Made by a program: the position numbers and the translations under genes. Under the pieces are notes generated by a model, which saw nothing but the letters and a program-made list of their open reading frames with translations, did no database searches and had not been told where the DNA came from. Positions 53,566 to 64,000 of a stretch of DNA of 64,000 bases are shown here, piece by piece. The stretch comes from Rosa chinensis (Eukaryota; Streptophyta; Magnoliopsida; Rosales; Rosaceae). Where the stretch lies: positions 32,098,501-32,162,500 of the forward strand of contig NC_037090.1 in the NCBI RefSeq assembly GCF_002994745.2, read 5' to 3'. Position 1 is the stretch's first letter, and each line of letters begins with the position of its first letter.

Positions 53566-54306
53566 TGAAAATACAAGGACAGAATGTGTTTTTCTGGAAA
53601 ATGGAGATTGCAGTGCACGGATCAATCCTTACTGGGCAGCAGAAACCAAAATACCAAACTGAACACAGATTTTGGTCACGCAGTGAAAACCTCAAATATG
53701 AGATTAAAAACACTGCGGGGCTCTTACTCTTGAAAGCCCAGAATAAGAATCATCTTATTAAAAAAGATATGTTATTTTACAAACTAGAATAGCACTTGCT
53801 CGGCTACAATGTTTAGACAAAAGCTAACACAAAGTTTGTCTATCTTCTTGAACTCCTTCACTTGAACGATCACACGATCTTGCTCTTCTTTCTTCACAGT
53901 CTCTCTACTGATCTCAAGAGAGTTTTTATGCATATGAAAACATGATCAATAACACTTATACATGGACCAAGTGTATTGATTCTTTGTGAAGATTCAAACT
54001 CAAGAAAACTTACAAGACACTATCAATATTCTTGCGTTCTAGGTGATGCCTCTGACTGTGTATATTTCTGCAATATATAATTGACCAACGCAGCTGCTCA
54101 ATGCCCCAAGATTCTATCCTAATTAGACTTTAATTAGGAAAGGAACTTTTAATACAAGATATCCACCAAATCCTAAAATATTTAGGAAATCAATTACACA
54201 CTTTTACACGCAGAAAAATATCTTCAAATAAATAAAAGATATTAAATCCATTAACCCCAATGATACCTTCCCGTTTTGTATGGGAATGTCAATACTTGTA
54301 CCTACA
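53566..54306 (-). repeat. 3' LTR of copia 3
   Basis: It starts TGTAGGTACAAG (minus) after the polypurine tract AAAAGGGGGAGAT and ends CCTTGTATTTTCA. It agrees closely with 57805-58323 over the shared 520 bp, so the element is fairly young. Confidence 0.9.
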
Positions 54307-54319
54307 ATCTCCCCCTTTT

Positions 54320-55670
54320 GCATTCCTATACAAAACATAAATTAGGGCAATTAAACTCTCCCCCTCAACAAGTACAGGAGGAGCATCACAACTCTTCATC
54401 CATTCATTCCTGAAACATTTCTCACACATTAGTTAAATACATAAGATAGAATTATGTTATCATAGTCACACATCTAATTTCTCCCCCTTTTTGAATAGGA
54501 ATGACAAAGGTAACTTACGTAGCGGAAGCGATGTAGAAGGAGGATCACAAATAGATGGTGCACATTAGACACTAGCCCAAGTTGAATCAATCAGAGGAAG
54601 ATAGTCAAAGTATTAATACTCTCCCTAAGTGTGATCATGTTATGAGAGATGCAAGAATGAAATGCAAACACACAATGAGTGGTGGTATCCAAATGCTAAG
54701 AACAGATTTAATTCACATAGCTTTTCCAACAAGAGCAATACCCTTAACCATAAACAAGAGTGCAGAAAAATAAGTTCACACGAGTGAATGGATTCCGACA
54801 ATCACAAGGTAAGATAGAGGGTGATCGAGTATTCTATACCTCTTGTTGTGAAGAGTGAACATATCTCAAGATGGGGTGTGTAATATTTGGGGAAACCTAA
54901 AAAGTAAGGCTCACATATGAAACAAATTTAAGCACGTAAACTATATTCCCCTTATAACACCATGTGGGCATGATTTTGAAATTTTTATTTTTGCCTTTCA
55001 CACAAAGTAACATTTTGCTCCAGATGATTACGACCCATGTGACGAGTATTATGCTAGTAGCTCCCAAGTCAGATGACTTTAGGGTACTAGATGTAACAAG
55101 GACATCCCAAAGAGCACATATACTCGAGTCAATAGTTTCACAATCCACCGAGGTGATCAAACCATTCCCGTTTCTTCCCAATCCTCATATCGTTCGTCAC
55201 GACCGAGGCCTGTTTACTTTGAGAATAGCCTAGCCATGCTCCATAAACCAATAATTTTTTTTTTTTTTATATCAAGGACCAACAAACATAAGGAATAATT
55301 TCGTACATGAGCATTGAGAACAAGCCAACCAACAATTATGACTTACCACCACTTAGATTATGTGTGCATGTGAGGAATCAAGATTGTAGAGAATATGTTG
55401 TTCAAGCTCACAATTACAAAGTGATGTAAGAACATATTCAAAACATGCTAGGCACCTTATTGCACACAGATTTAAAGAAAAGAGTACGACCCTTGTCAAT
55501 CTAAGTTCAAAATAATCTGTCAGACACTCGGGGATACAAACTACCATTTTCAATCCTGAATTTCTAGAAACCGAACCTAACAATGCAAAAACGTAAAGAA
55601 AATTCATCCATACTATCATGAAGACATACAACATGAATGCTTGAAAAATGGATCAAGCGAAGTGAGACTA
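54320..55670. other. Copia 3 interior, nothing recognised
   Basis: No gene was supported. Short frames on both strands (for example 54964-55233 plus, 55353-55634 minus) are not like known retrotransposon domains. SIRE-type copia elements can carry an extra ORF here, but no such protein was recognised. Confidence 0.4.
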
Positions 55671-55790
55671 TCAATACTTAGAGCATCCACCAACAGTGCT
55701 TTTAAGTGATTCAAATTGAGTTTTGTGTAAGGGCCTACTAAACGAATTAGCCAAGTTGTGTTCAGTAGGAACGAAAGCAAGCTCAAGCAT
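55671..55790 (-). pseudogene. Last residues of copia RNase H
   Basis: The frame reads ELAFVPTEHNLANSFSRPL and KTQFESLKSTVGG before a stop, matching the end of copia pol (FVPTE..LADxFTKPL). Directly upstream is gag sequence, so most of pol was deleted in frame. Confidence 0.8.
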
Positions 55791-55999
55791 ATTATCAAGA
55801 TTATCCGTATGAGTAGAAAAATGATTATTTGAACCTTTTTTAATCCATATTTGCTTCTGCTTTGTTTTTGTTTCCAGATCCACAGGGATTGAAGCCAGAT
55901 TTGCCATCCTAGAGATCAGATTCAGACCCTCTTTCAACTCAGCTTGCAATGAGGCAGGAGAGTTAATTCTCAACGTTTTCCTCTGATTTTGAGTAACCT

Positions 56000-57704
56000 T
56001 GCGAAGCATATTGCACCTAGGACGTATATGTCCTAATTTTCCTTAATAATGACAAGTAGGAATGAAGTTTTTAGGGTTGTGAATATACCTAGGCTGACAA
56101 AGTTTGTCAGGACTTACCGAGGAGCTTTTCTAAAGTGTTTGGTGAGCCACACATGGTTCTGATTTTGCAAGCAACTTGGAACCATACCCATTTTCACAGG
56201 AACTTTGTGGCTGACTTGATGAGCTTTCACATTCCACACTTTTTACAAACCTCAAAGGCTTGCAGGTCTCACTATTGTATCCTAATCCCTCTTTGTTGCA
56301 ATGAGCTTTGCCTAATCCAATCATTTTTTAGACTTTTTCAGACCCTATAGAGAACTTGTTCAAGCTTTCCTTGACCCTCAATAATTCATCCTGCAACTTC
56401 TCATTTTCAAGGGTTAGAGAAACATTTAGATTAGATTGAGCTTTTATTTCAACTTGCAAAACTTTGATTTTGTTAGTGAGCTCATCATGTTCCTTGTCCC
56501 AATCTTGAGACCCGGCCTTACCCTGCAAGACTTTGATCTTATCAACAAGGTTAGCATGCTCTTCTTCCCAATCTCTCAAAGAAATTTCAAAATTTTACTC
56601 AATTTTTTCTTTTTCCACTCTCAATGATTCAACTTCTTTTTCAAGTTTGTAATTTTTTTGAAAAACAATTTTTGAAGCATTATACAATTGCTTACACTTT
56701 TCATTTGTTTCTTCATTAAGAGTATCATCTTCTAAATCAGAAACATCAGATAATTCAGAATCAAAAGAGGAAGTAAGAGCAAGATTTACCTTTTCGCCAT
56801 CAGATTGAGAGCCTTCATCACTGTCACTCCAAATAGATTTTTGGAGCCTTATTTCTACGCAAATTATACCTCTTATTGCCACAATCGGCAACAAGGTGTC
56901 TAATTCCACCACACTCAAAGCATTTAGGTTTGTTAGGAACAATTTTCGAAGAGTTTCCACAGGATTTTTTGTTTTTCAAAAAAAATTTGAACTCTTTTGT
57001 CAACAGCGATAAATTCACATAATCATCATCAACGTCATCTTTCTTTTTAACAGAAGAGAAAGCAATATTTTTTACCTTTTTCTAGGGCTTGATCCTCATC
57101 TCAAAGGTTTTGAGATTACCTATAAGTTCGTCAAGAGAATAGGTGTCCAGGTCTTGAGTCTCCTCTATAGCTATCTGTTTCGATTCAAACTTTGATGAAA
57201 GAGACCTAAGAATTTTCTTGACAATCTGATGCTCTTCAAAAGGATCACCAAGACTGTGACACTGACTTGTCACATTCATAAGACGAGCATGAAAGTCATC
57301 TATTGATTCATCCTCCCCCATTTGCATGTTTCAAACTCTAAGACAAGTCTCTGAAGTTTCTGGCCTCTAACCTTTTTGTTGCCTTCATAAGTGACCTCAA
57401 GAAGATCCCATGCTTGCTTTGCCGTGTCACAATGGTTGATTCTCACCCTCTCCTTCTTGGATAAAGCTGTGTATAAGGAATTCCGTACCTTGAAATCACA
57501 ACTTCTATGTCGAGCCTCCTCTTCTGTCCATTCCTTCCAAGGCTTACGAACTTTTGCAGATGTCCCTTCTACTTTCTTTGAGTCTTCTGCCTTGGTTGGG
57601 TGTTCCCATCCAGTCTCAATTATAATCCACATATTTTCATCCTGAGAGTAGAGGAATGCCCTCATCATGATCTTCCATTGTGAGTAATCTTCACCATCAA
57701 ACAA
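56000..57704 (-). pseudogene. Copia 3 gag with coiled coil and two zinc knuckles
   Basis: The N-terminal gag core reads MFDGEDYSQWKIMMRAFLYS, NSLYTALSKKERVRINHCDT and AWDLLEVTYEGNKKV. Then comes EDESIDDFHARLMNVTSQCH and SLDELIGNLKTFEMRI. The first knuckle is CFECGGIRHLVADC, where the usual GH is RH. A charged and probably coiled-coil segment follows (LENEKLQDELLRVKESLN). A second knuckle-like CHY-stop-GKLGHIRPRCN lies near 56040. Frame breaks at about 57310 and 57070 and stops show decay. The layout resembles SIRE-type gag. Confidence 0.75.
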
Positions 57705-57786
57705 AGGCGGGCAATTTATAGAACTAGAGGCTCTCTGTTATATTCACGTTCCATCCTTGACCACGGATCAACTAAAAAGCTTTAGA

Positions 57787-57803
57787 ACCTGCTTTGATAC
57801 CAA
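57787..57803 (-). other. Primer-binding site of copia 3
   Basis: TTGGTATCAAAGCAGGT follows the LTR end directly on the minus strand. It is one base from the usual initiator tRNA-Met complement. Confidence 0.75.
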
Positions 57804-57804
57804 G

Positions 57805-58323
57805 TGAAAATACAAGGACAAAATGTGTTTTTATGGAAAATGGGGATTGCAGTGCACGGATCAATCCTTACAGGGCAACAGAAACCAAAATAGCAAACTG
57901 AACACAGATTTTGGTCACGTAGTGAAAACCTCAAAAATGAGATTAAAAACACTGCGGGGCTTTTACTCTTGAGAGCCCAAAATAAGAATCATCTTATTAA
58001 AAAGAATATGTTATTTTACAAACTTGAATACCACTTGCTCGACTACAATGTTTAGACAAAAGCTAACACAAAGTTTGTCTATCTTCTTGAACTCCTTCAC
58101 TTGAACGATCACACGATCTTGCTCTTCTTTTTTCACAGTCTTTCTACTGATCTCAAGAGAGTTTTTATGCATATGAAAATATGATCAATAACACTTATAC
58201 ATGGACCAAGTGTATTGACTCTTTGTGAAGACTCAAACTCAAGCAAACTTGCAAGACACTATCAATATTCTTGCGTTCTAGGTGATGCCTTTGACTGTGT
58301 ATATTTCTGCATTATATAATTGA
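57805..58323 (-). repeat. 5' LTR of copia 3, truncated
   Basis: It matches 53566-54085. The match stops after TATATAATTGA; beyond are 11 unrelated bases and then the start of copy 2. Confidence 0.85.
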
Positions 58324-58930
58324 ACCAAACGTGACCTAAAGATACCGAAAGCCGAAAACTATTCTTAATATTTTAAATCCCTCATTATCCAACAGCCCGC
58401 CCTGTGTCAAACACGGAAAATTCTGAGTTTGTAAAGAAAAACAGGAGTAGAAAAACTAGACACAACTGAAAACTTAATGTAAAAATTGCTGAACTGTACG
58501 TTATAGTGAAATGGTTGATCTGCTGGAACTAAAGTAGACTAATTGAAGCTTACGAAACTGCATTGGTTAATTACTTGTTAACAACATATACTATTTAGAG
58601 ACAACTTGTCGAGTAATAAACCATTTACAAACCTAAACCTAAGAAGAGGGAGAAAGAGAAAATTCAAGTCAGAAAAGGAAGTACTGCAATTGGTGTTGAC
58701 AAGATTGGATCTGGATTTCAAAGACTGATAAGAGATGAGTAATCGTTAGTCGTTAGTGAACAAATAAATTGTACAGATTGAAATAATCAAGGCAAAATTC
58801 TCTCCAGTCTTCCTGTTAAAGTAGCTTAAATTTACCTTTATTTTATTGGTAAATTAGTACAGTTTCTTTATACTAGTTTCTGGAGGGAATTGCTGAGGAC
58901 ATAAATATATATATATATATACACACACAC

Positions 58931-59341
58931 AGAGTCCGTCTCAGGTGTGGACATCCGTACCGAGCGGACGGTACGGATTTCCTGTTTTCAACCACTTTCC
59001 GGCCACATTTTTACATCTTAACCGTTCAGTTTTTAGGTCCTAGTGTATAGATCACCTCTGCAAAATTTCAGCTAATTTGGTGATCGTTAAGTCATCCAAA
59101 ACTGTAATTTAACATTATAAATTCCGAACGGTTCCGGTTCGACAGATTCGGTCCGTTCGTGTAAAATGTAGTTTTGGATGCCTTAACGATCACCAAATTG
59201 GCTGAAATTTTGTAGAGGTGATCTATGCACTAAGACCTAAAATCAAAACGATTAAGATGTAAAATTGTTGCTGAAAAGTGGTCGAAAACAGGAAATTCGT
59301 ACCGAAAATTCAGTACGGACGTCCGCACCTGAGAAGATTCC
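58931..59341. mobile_element. Foldback MITE in copy 2
   Basis: Arms of about 165 bp: GTCTCAGGTGTGGACATCCG on the left matches TCTCAGGTGCGGACGTCCG from the right strand. The inner 80 bp of the arms (ATCTTAACCGTTCAGTTTTT and on to GATCGTTAAG) are homologous to those of the MITE at 51087-51486, but the outer 60 bp are not. Confidence 0.75.
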
Positions 59342-59690
59342 TATATATATATATATATGCTTATATGAACATTGGCTCAGTGAGATTGATGCAGACATAG
59401 TAACTCATCGTTTACTTAGATCGATTGATTTCTTCGACCAACAGCGTAACTTTGCCTTATCAAAACAAATAAATTCATCTATCAAAGTTTGCCCTTTTTC
59501 TTTTCAGGTATAATTTGCTTACGGAGCTCGCTATGTGGCCGTTGAGGAATCCAGCTGTTCACCAGTGGATTTAAGGCAAAGGACCATAACAGTACGTTAA
59601 AATATTAAATATATTCACGCATGCAGGAGCAAGATTAATTTGCCTTATTAGGAAAATTTTGTATTGTTCCCGCGAGTTTTTTATTGGAAA
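59342..59690. other. Copy 2-specific segment
   Basis: It has no counterpart in copy 1. No gene or terminal repeat was recognised. At its right, GGACGATAGACCTTACTCCG is repeated as GGACGATAAACCTTACTCC 39 bases on, a small local duplication. Confidence 0.5.
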
Positions 59691-60039
59691 GGACGATAGA
59701 CCTTACTCCGAAAGCAACTGTTCCAACTTCCAAGGACGATAAACCTTACTCCAAAAGCAACTGTTAAAGTTTTTTGGGCGGTAGTATTTGAAAAAGCCAT
59801 CACAAGATGTACAGATTTCCTGTTCATTTCGTCAGTTCTCTTTAAATCAGGGACCAGGAAATGACCTAATTTCGTATGGTATTTAATTTGGGATTGAAAA
59901 CCAAACTTAACCTTGTACGATACACTGGTCTTTTCCCCCGACAACGCTATTCTTGTTAAATAGTAGTATAGTACAGCATATAGGTAGGGTACGTTCCAGT
60001 TAGGTGTAGCTTGTATTGATATTATGTAATTGCCATATA

Positions 60040-60042
60040 TTA

Positions 60043-60073
<31 letters not shown>

Positions 60074-60115
60074 ATATATATATACATATATGGGTGTGTG
60101 TATATATTAATATAT
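60040..60115. repeat. TA-rich microsatellite in copy 2
   Basis: A run of TATATA with two interruptions, expanded compared with the matching place in copy 1 (about 51940). Confidence 0.85.
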
Positions 60116-60200
60116 AGCTTCAGGCCGTCAAAAATGAAATTGCACAACGTTCATGCAGACGTAGACATAGGAGCTTTCATTTAAGACCAGTGGTCCGTTT

Positions 60201-60763
60201 GTGTAAAATATTATTTGGACCTAATATTATCTATATTAAGTAAATAATAAATTGATTAAACTTATTACAATAAATGGGAAATATATGAATTATCTACCTA
60301 GACACCTAATGAGCTTTGGTATGTCACTCATATGATTAGGAATTCATTTTGATAAAGATAAATATCTAATTAGTTAATATGATAATTATAGCATCTTTCA
60401 TAAATAACTTATTGGTTAGAATCAATGATTCTTTTATGGGAAGACCTATCTAACTTGTATATATAGATGCTTGAAGTCCATATTCACTATGTGACAAAAC
60501 ATTCCTGCCCCATAGAGAAGAGTTACACACATAGTTGAGTAGAAGATTTCTTGCGTGTGGCTGCTTGAAGTTTTAGAGCTCGGATTATTTGTGTTGAATA
60601 GCTGTGTTGCTGCTACTGCTTTTGAAGGAATGGCTGTTGTGCATGAAGCAGGTCGATGCATCTCCTCTTGTTGTATTCTAGTTCATATTGTATTGATCAT
60701 TTGGTTGTGTTTATGCATTTTGTGAAACTATCTTAGTTTGCTCATTAAGTTAATAGTTAACAG
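60201..60763 (-). mobile_element. 560 bp insertion present only in copy 2
   Basis: Copy 1 reads GGTCCGTTTATAGTTAATTTTAC without a break (about 52030-52052). Copy 2 has 560 bp between GGTCCGTTT and AGTTAATTTTAC. The insert begins TGTAAAATATTATTTGG and ends GTTAACA, so it could be a solo LTR. On the plus strand it has a TATA-like TGTATATATAGATG near 60458. The target duplication is unclear, and the strand is not certain. Confidence 0.5.
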
Positions 60764-61289
60764 TTAATTTTACAGCTCCGATCCATTTACTAGTTGTAGA
60801 TCGATGCCAAATATATGATTAACATTTGGGTTGGAACTTGGCTTGCATTTTCAACTTGTGGACATGATGATCATCATTATTGCGAACAGCAAGAGTCATC
60901 GGCATGAATTGTCCAGGTCTAGCGTGAGCTAAATAGCCACCGGTCAGCCAGCTACAGTTTACTGATCAGCTGCTGCATGGCAAAGGAAAAAGTGAAAAAA
61001 AAAAAAAAAAAAGGAGAAAATTAATAATGTATTGGAAATATTTTCCATAATATAGCACCTGCTGTTTCATTCGTACTAAACCAATCAAGGACGCAGATAA
61101 TTACTACACCTACACAGTTACTTACACTGCAGTGGACACATAACTTAAATGACTCCGGCATTTATTTCAAAGTTACTTTCTCAACTATATATAACTTTAA
61201 ACTTGAATGCTTAATAATACCATACTAACCACTAATTAAGGCTGTAACCAGTATACAAAATAACTTTTTAGTCACTGATATATATTTTT

Positions 61290-61916
61290 TTTTTTGGGAT
61301 AAAAGACAGATCATACAAATGTATGCCTCAGTTTCATATATCAAAAGAGTACAGAAAATCACTATATTTCAAACAATCAAAGCTCAAAGTAGTCTATGCC
61401 AAATAAAAATATTTCGCCTTGCAGGCAATCTAAACTACCTAACTTCATACGCCGAGCATGCAATTGTAGTATGCTAAAACTAAATACTTCTACAAGACTC
61501 ATAGAGACATCCTTACTTAACGTAGACATTTATTTTAGAAACAAATAATACTAATAAGCAACTATACGCTCCTTACCCTTAGAGGGGTTTGAGCTAACTG
61601 CAGCATCAATGATGGTAAATTCTGACAGGCCATTCACTCGGTTTTCTTGCCTTGAAACTTTAGATCGCTTTGACTGTGACTTTTGTAAAACCATATCATG
61701 CTCACAATTACATGCATATAAACTCGACAACAATCACACCAGGATCAAGGCTTGCCTTTAGCAATCACTAGCATGGATTCCATGCATTTTCTACAGCTGC
61801 AAACTCTAATCACTTGAATGTGGCCTTCTAGTGCTTACTAGCTTTGCTTCTCAATGGACATAACTTACGCAAAATCTCGTGGTGGCAATAGGGACCAATT
61901 CATCTATTTATATAGG
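61290..61916 (-). other. Duplicated transcription-unit-like block in copy 2
   Basis: It is the paralogue of 52589-53222, with the same TATA box (61904-61916) and A-tract end. The first ATG frame differs (an extra ATGC before GGAATCC, and an early stop). The second open frame (61733-61551) has about 7 changes in 60 codons compared with copy 1 and also no ATG. Confidence 0.4.
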
Positions 61917-62279
61917 TGACTTAAACCTCAAGAAGCTTTCTATCAAAGCAGTTCATATCGGATTAGGTCTCCTAGTTGGATTCTTAATGTAACACTTCAT
62001 TGTAGTATACTAAGAATTTGATTACTAACCTTAATGAATTGATACACTCTTTCATTAAGTTACAAAGTATTGGTTTATAGTTTGTGTCCATGTTAAACTA
62101 GTTTTGACATTAAGCTAATTATCAATTTACTTTATGTTAATGTGTGACAAATCCATAATGATTCTAACAAATTCTTCATAGGTGAAGAGTGGAAACATTG
62201 AGCTCCTTTGTTTTATTTTTTGCTCATTTCGGCCTTCCCCCTCTTCTTGTATACCGCTTGAATTGGTTGTACAGTACAT

Positions 62280-62950
62280 AGGCCTATAGACATTGTATGC
62301 AGATTGGGACGTCCCACAACCAGCCTGAGCTTCTTAGGAGAGACTCCATGAGCCACTCCTCACTTTCGACGCATTCCCTGCTATCCAACTTATTGGAATT
62401 AGTCGATATCGGCTCACTGCCTCCCCTTAGTATCCTCCAAAGCTTATTCAATACGTACGCCAGAGCTACCTTCGCCAATAGTAGCAGATGAAGGACAGAG
62501 ACATATCTCCTGCCGTACCTTTAGTTTGGCAGCCGGCAAGAAACACTCTAAGCCAGCCTGTCCGGTGTTATGTGCTCCGAAAACTAGCGCAGAACCTACA
62601 GTTGGTGTCACGTCCATATGGCTCAGAACCTTCTCCAGATTCAGCAGCGCAAGGAAGAGTCCGATCTCAACGCCTCTTGCAATGGTGTCCCCATGCAGGG
62701 TAACCAACATCAGTGAGAAGGCCACAGTCCCTACATCGCCTGTATAAATTCTCGAAGAAAAAGTCCAAGTTGACTTCAATATCACCAGCCATCGTAAAGC
62801 TTCAGTAAAAAATAACAGGTTGCATGAGATCCATCTCAACCGGAATTCGGATTCTGCTAGCATCAAACTCCACCAAATCATTCTAGATATAGTGCCATAA
62901 AGCACTTCCTATTTGGCTCCAAAACCAGTCTGGGTAGCAAACTGTCTCTT
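62280..62950 (-). pseudogene. Degenerate DUF4283/zinc-knuckle type protein (possible LINE ORF1)
   Basis: In one minus-strand frame between 62830 and 62690 the sequence reads MDLMQPVIFY, a stop, then EVNLDFFFENLYRRCRDCGL and LTDVGYP. This resembles the linker and zf-CCHC_4 knuckle of DUF4283 proteins found in plant LINE ORF1, with the His changed to Asp and the last Cys shifted out of frame. Other frames here are open (62905-62444, 62478-62284) but have no domain I recognise. This is tentative. Confidence 0.35.
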
Positions 62951-64000
62951 TTGAGTGTGCGAGCATGCCAACACCTTGTGATGTAGTCGTTGGGTGTCCA
63001 TTGACCTAACTTCTTCTCAAACGCTGTGGACAAAGAGAGCACCAACCTCGTCACCAGGTTCTTTTCTATCTTTCAGAAAATGACCTTTTTCCTTATGGGT
63101 AAGGACTTGTGGTGTGATCTCTTGCGTCACCGAGTCGATACTCAACATTCTAGGTTGAGCAGAGCAATCACCAGGAAGTAGAAGAAAGCATGGGTTTTGC
63201 TAAAGCGTGACTTTAGCTTCGCTGGTTTGCGAGAGCATTACCCTTGCTTCGCTGGTTTCAACTAGGTTGAAGGTAGGTTGCTCCGGAGAGACTTTGATAA
63301 TCTGAGGGATTAGTTAATTGAAGACCTGTGTGTCATTGTTCTGTTTTAGCATCTATATATATATGCTGCAGATTCACCCTCCTAATAGGAATGAAATACT
63401 ATATTTGAGGCCACAGTTATTGGTCTTGAATAGAATTAAAACACTTTATAGTCTTGATATTATCATAGGCAATGATTAATAATTATCTGCTTCTGTCATA
63501 GCTAGAATATAGGCAAGGTCAATTGCCTCTTGAATTCCTGGACGTAATTTTTCTCTAGGCAACGTAATTACCTCAAAGACTGATTCTTGGATATGCACTT
63601 CTTAATTACAAATATATCTTCGCAAGAATTTGTAGCTTAGTGGCACACTTATGCAATGAGATTATATATCCCCTGTTTGTTGCAATTAAGGATAATTGCA
63701 TCCTTCCATATGCTGACTATTCGCATTGCTCACGTCCATTATAGTTAATTGTCATACATGGCTACCTTGATTCCTTACATATATAGGACAATGGATAATT
63801 AATCCTTCTTGAATTGTTCCACGTCCCCCTTAATTGCAATCTTGATAATCAACCGGTATAGCCCACGTCATTGAGCCATAAATGCGATATCCTCTCATAT
63901 TGTACAAACTTGATAACCAAGCAAAACCACCGTTAATTATCAAATCTCTTGATATTTACAAGTAAATCAATAAGATCACTAATTTCCTTAAGATTATTTG
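62951..64000. other. Right flank, nothing recognised
   Basis: No gene or transposon end is supported. GCTTCGCTGGTTT repeats at about 63218 and 63249. The last 650 bases are AT-rich. Confidence 0.4.

Larger units (their letters stand above)
53566..58323 (-). mobile_element. Copia 3, gag-only derivative with truncated 5' LTR
   Basis: On the minus strand: partial 5' LTR (58323-57805), tRNA-Met type primer site (57803-57787), gag (57704-about 56000), a tail of RNase H (about 55790-55671), unidentified sequence, a polypurine tract (54319-54307) and a full 3' LTR (54306-53566). Protease, integrase and RT are missing. The 5' LTR has lost about 200 bp of its start, exactly where copy 2 of the duplication begins. 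Confidence 0.85.
58335..62262 (+). repeat. Segmental duplication, copy 2
   Basis: It is the partner of 50474-53565. It is longer because of extra segments at about 59342-59690, 60040-60115 and 60201-60763. The shared parts are very similar, so the duplication is recent; the insertions came after it or were lost in copy 1. Confidence 0.9.

Noticed and set aside
62444..62905. 153-codon minus-strand frame as a real gene
   Set aside because: A different frame of the same region shows zinc-knuckle-like words, and the long frame gives no domain; it is probably chance in decayed sequence.
1..64000. tRNA, rRNA, snRNA or organelle-derived genes
   Set aside because: Scanning for tRNA B-boxes gave only the SINE and the box pair in element A; no cloverleaf or rRNA/plastid stretch was recognised by eye. 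A tRNAscan-SE/Infernal run would settle it.

Overview
This is nuclear DNA from a flowering plant. The evidence is spliced genes with plant-type introns, a two-repeat (R2R3) MYB factor, plant pseudogenes (NPH3, xyloglucan fucosyltransferase GT37, DEL-type E2F, a BAR-domain family) and plant transposon classes (Ty1-copia, Tat-like Ty3-gypsy, CACTA, MULE, hAT, Tourist-like, L1-type LINE, tRNA-derived SINE). The repeats look like those of eudicots, perhaps Rosaceae, but that is an impression and not proven. Most of the window is transposon built upon transposon. Only one gene looks intact: a MIXTA-like R2R3-MYB on the minus strand at 47113-48804, with three exons.

Left part (1-9300): a clipped foldback element; a 4.6 kb non-coding element (485-5042) with TG...CA ends and an ATTAT target duplication, itself invaded by a truncated LINE (about 1920-2668) and a MULE with a 9 bp duplication (2796-3952); an NPH3 pseudogene; and a 201 bp Tourist-like MITE. 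A copia element (9294-16230, GGCCT duplication) then interrupts an unidentified host reading frame and carries a second long non-coding element (about 11638-14858). Next are an LTR remnant and the start of a plus-strand copia element (17277-18401), broken by a CACTA element at 18402.

Middle (18402-42713): the CACTA element has a subterminal array of ACATCG/CGATGT repeats and carries intron-containing fragments of two host genes on the minus strand, a BAR-domain gene and a DEL/E2F gene. It abuts a Tat-type gypsy element (about 23768-31452) with gag, protease, RT, RNase H, integrase and an antisense ORF. The 5' LTR of that element adjoins a decayed xyloglucan fucosyltransferase. A copia element (33266-42713, ATATA duplication) follows. 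Inside it lies a third long non-coding element (37367-40594, ATGAG duplication), and inside that a hAT element (38698-40121, CTCATATC duplication). The third non-coding element also holds the most unusual structure seen: nine tandem units (37950-38228) with a conserved GGGACTGCC-type core, flanked by inverted arms that differ from unit to unit but pair within each unit.

Right part (42774-64000): a 1.2 kb hAT-like element, a few possible exons of an unidentified gene, a SINE, a minimal LINE footprint, the MYB gene, and a recent segmental duplication (50474-53565 and 58335-62262). A gag-only copia derivative separates the two copies, and its 5' LTR ends abruptly at the start of the second copy. 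The copies carry related but not identical foldback MITEs at the same paralogous site. The last kilobase has no recognisable gene.
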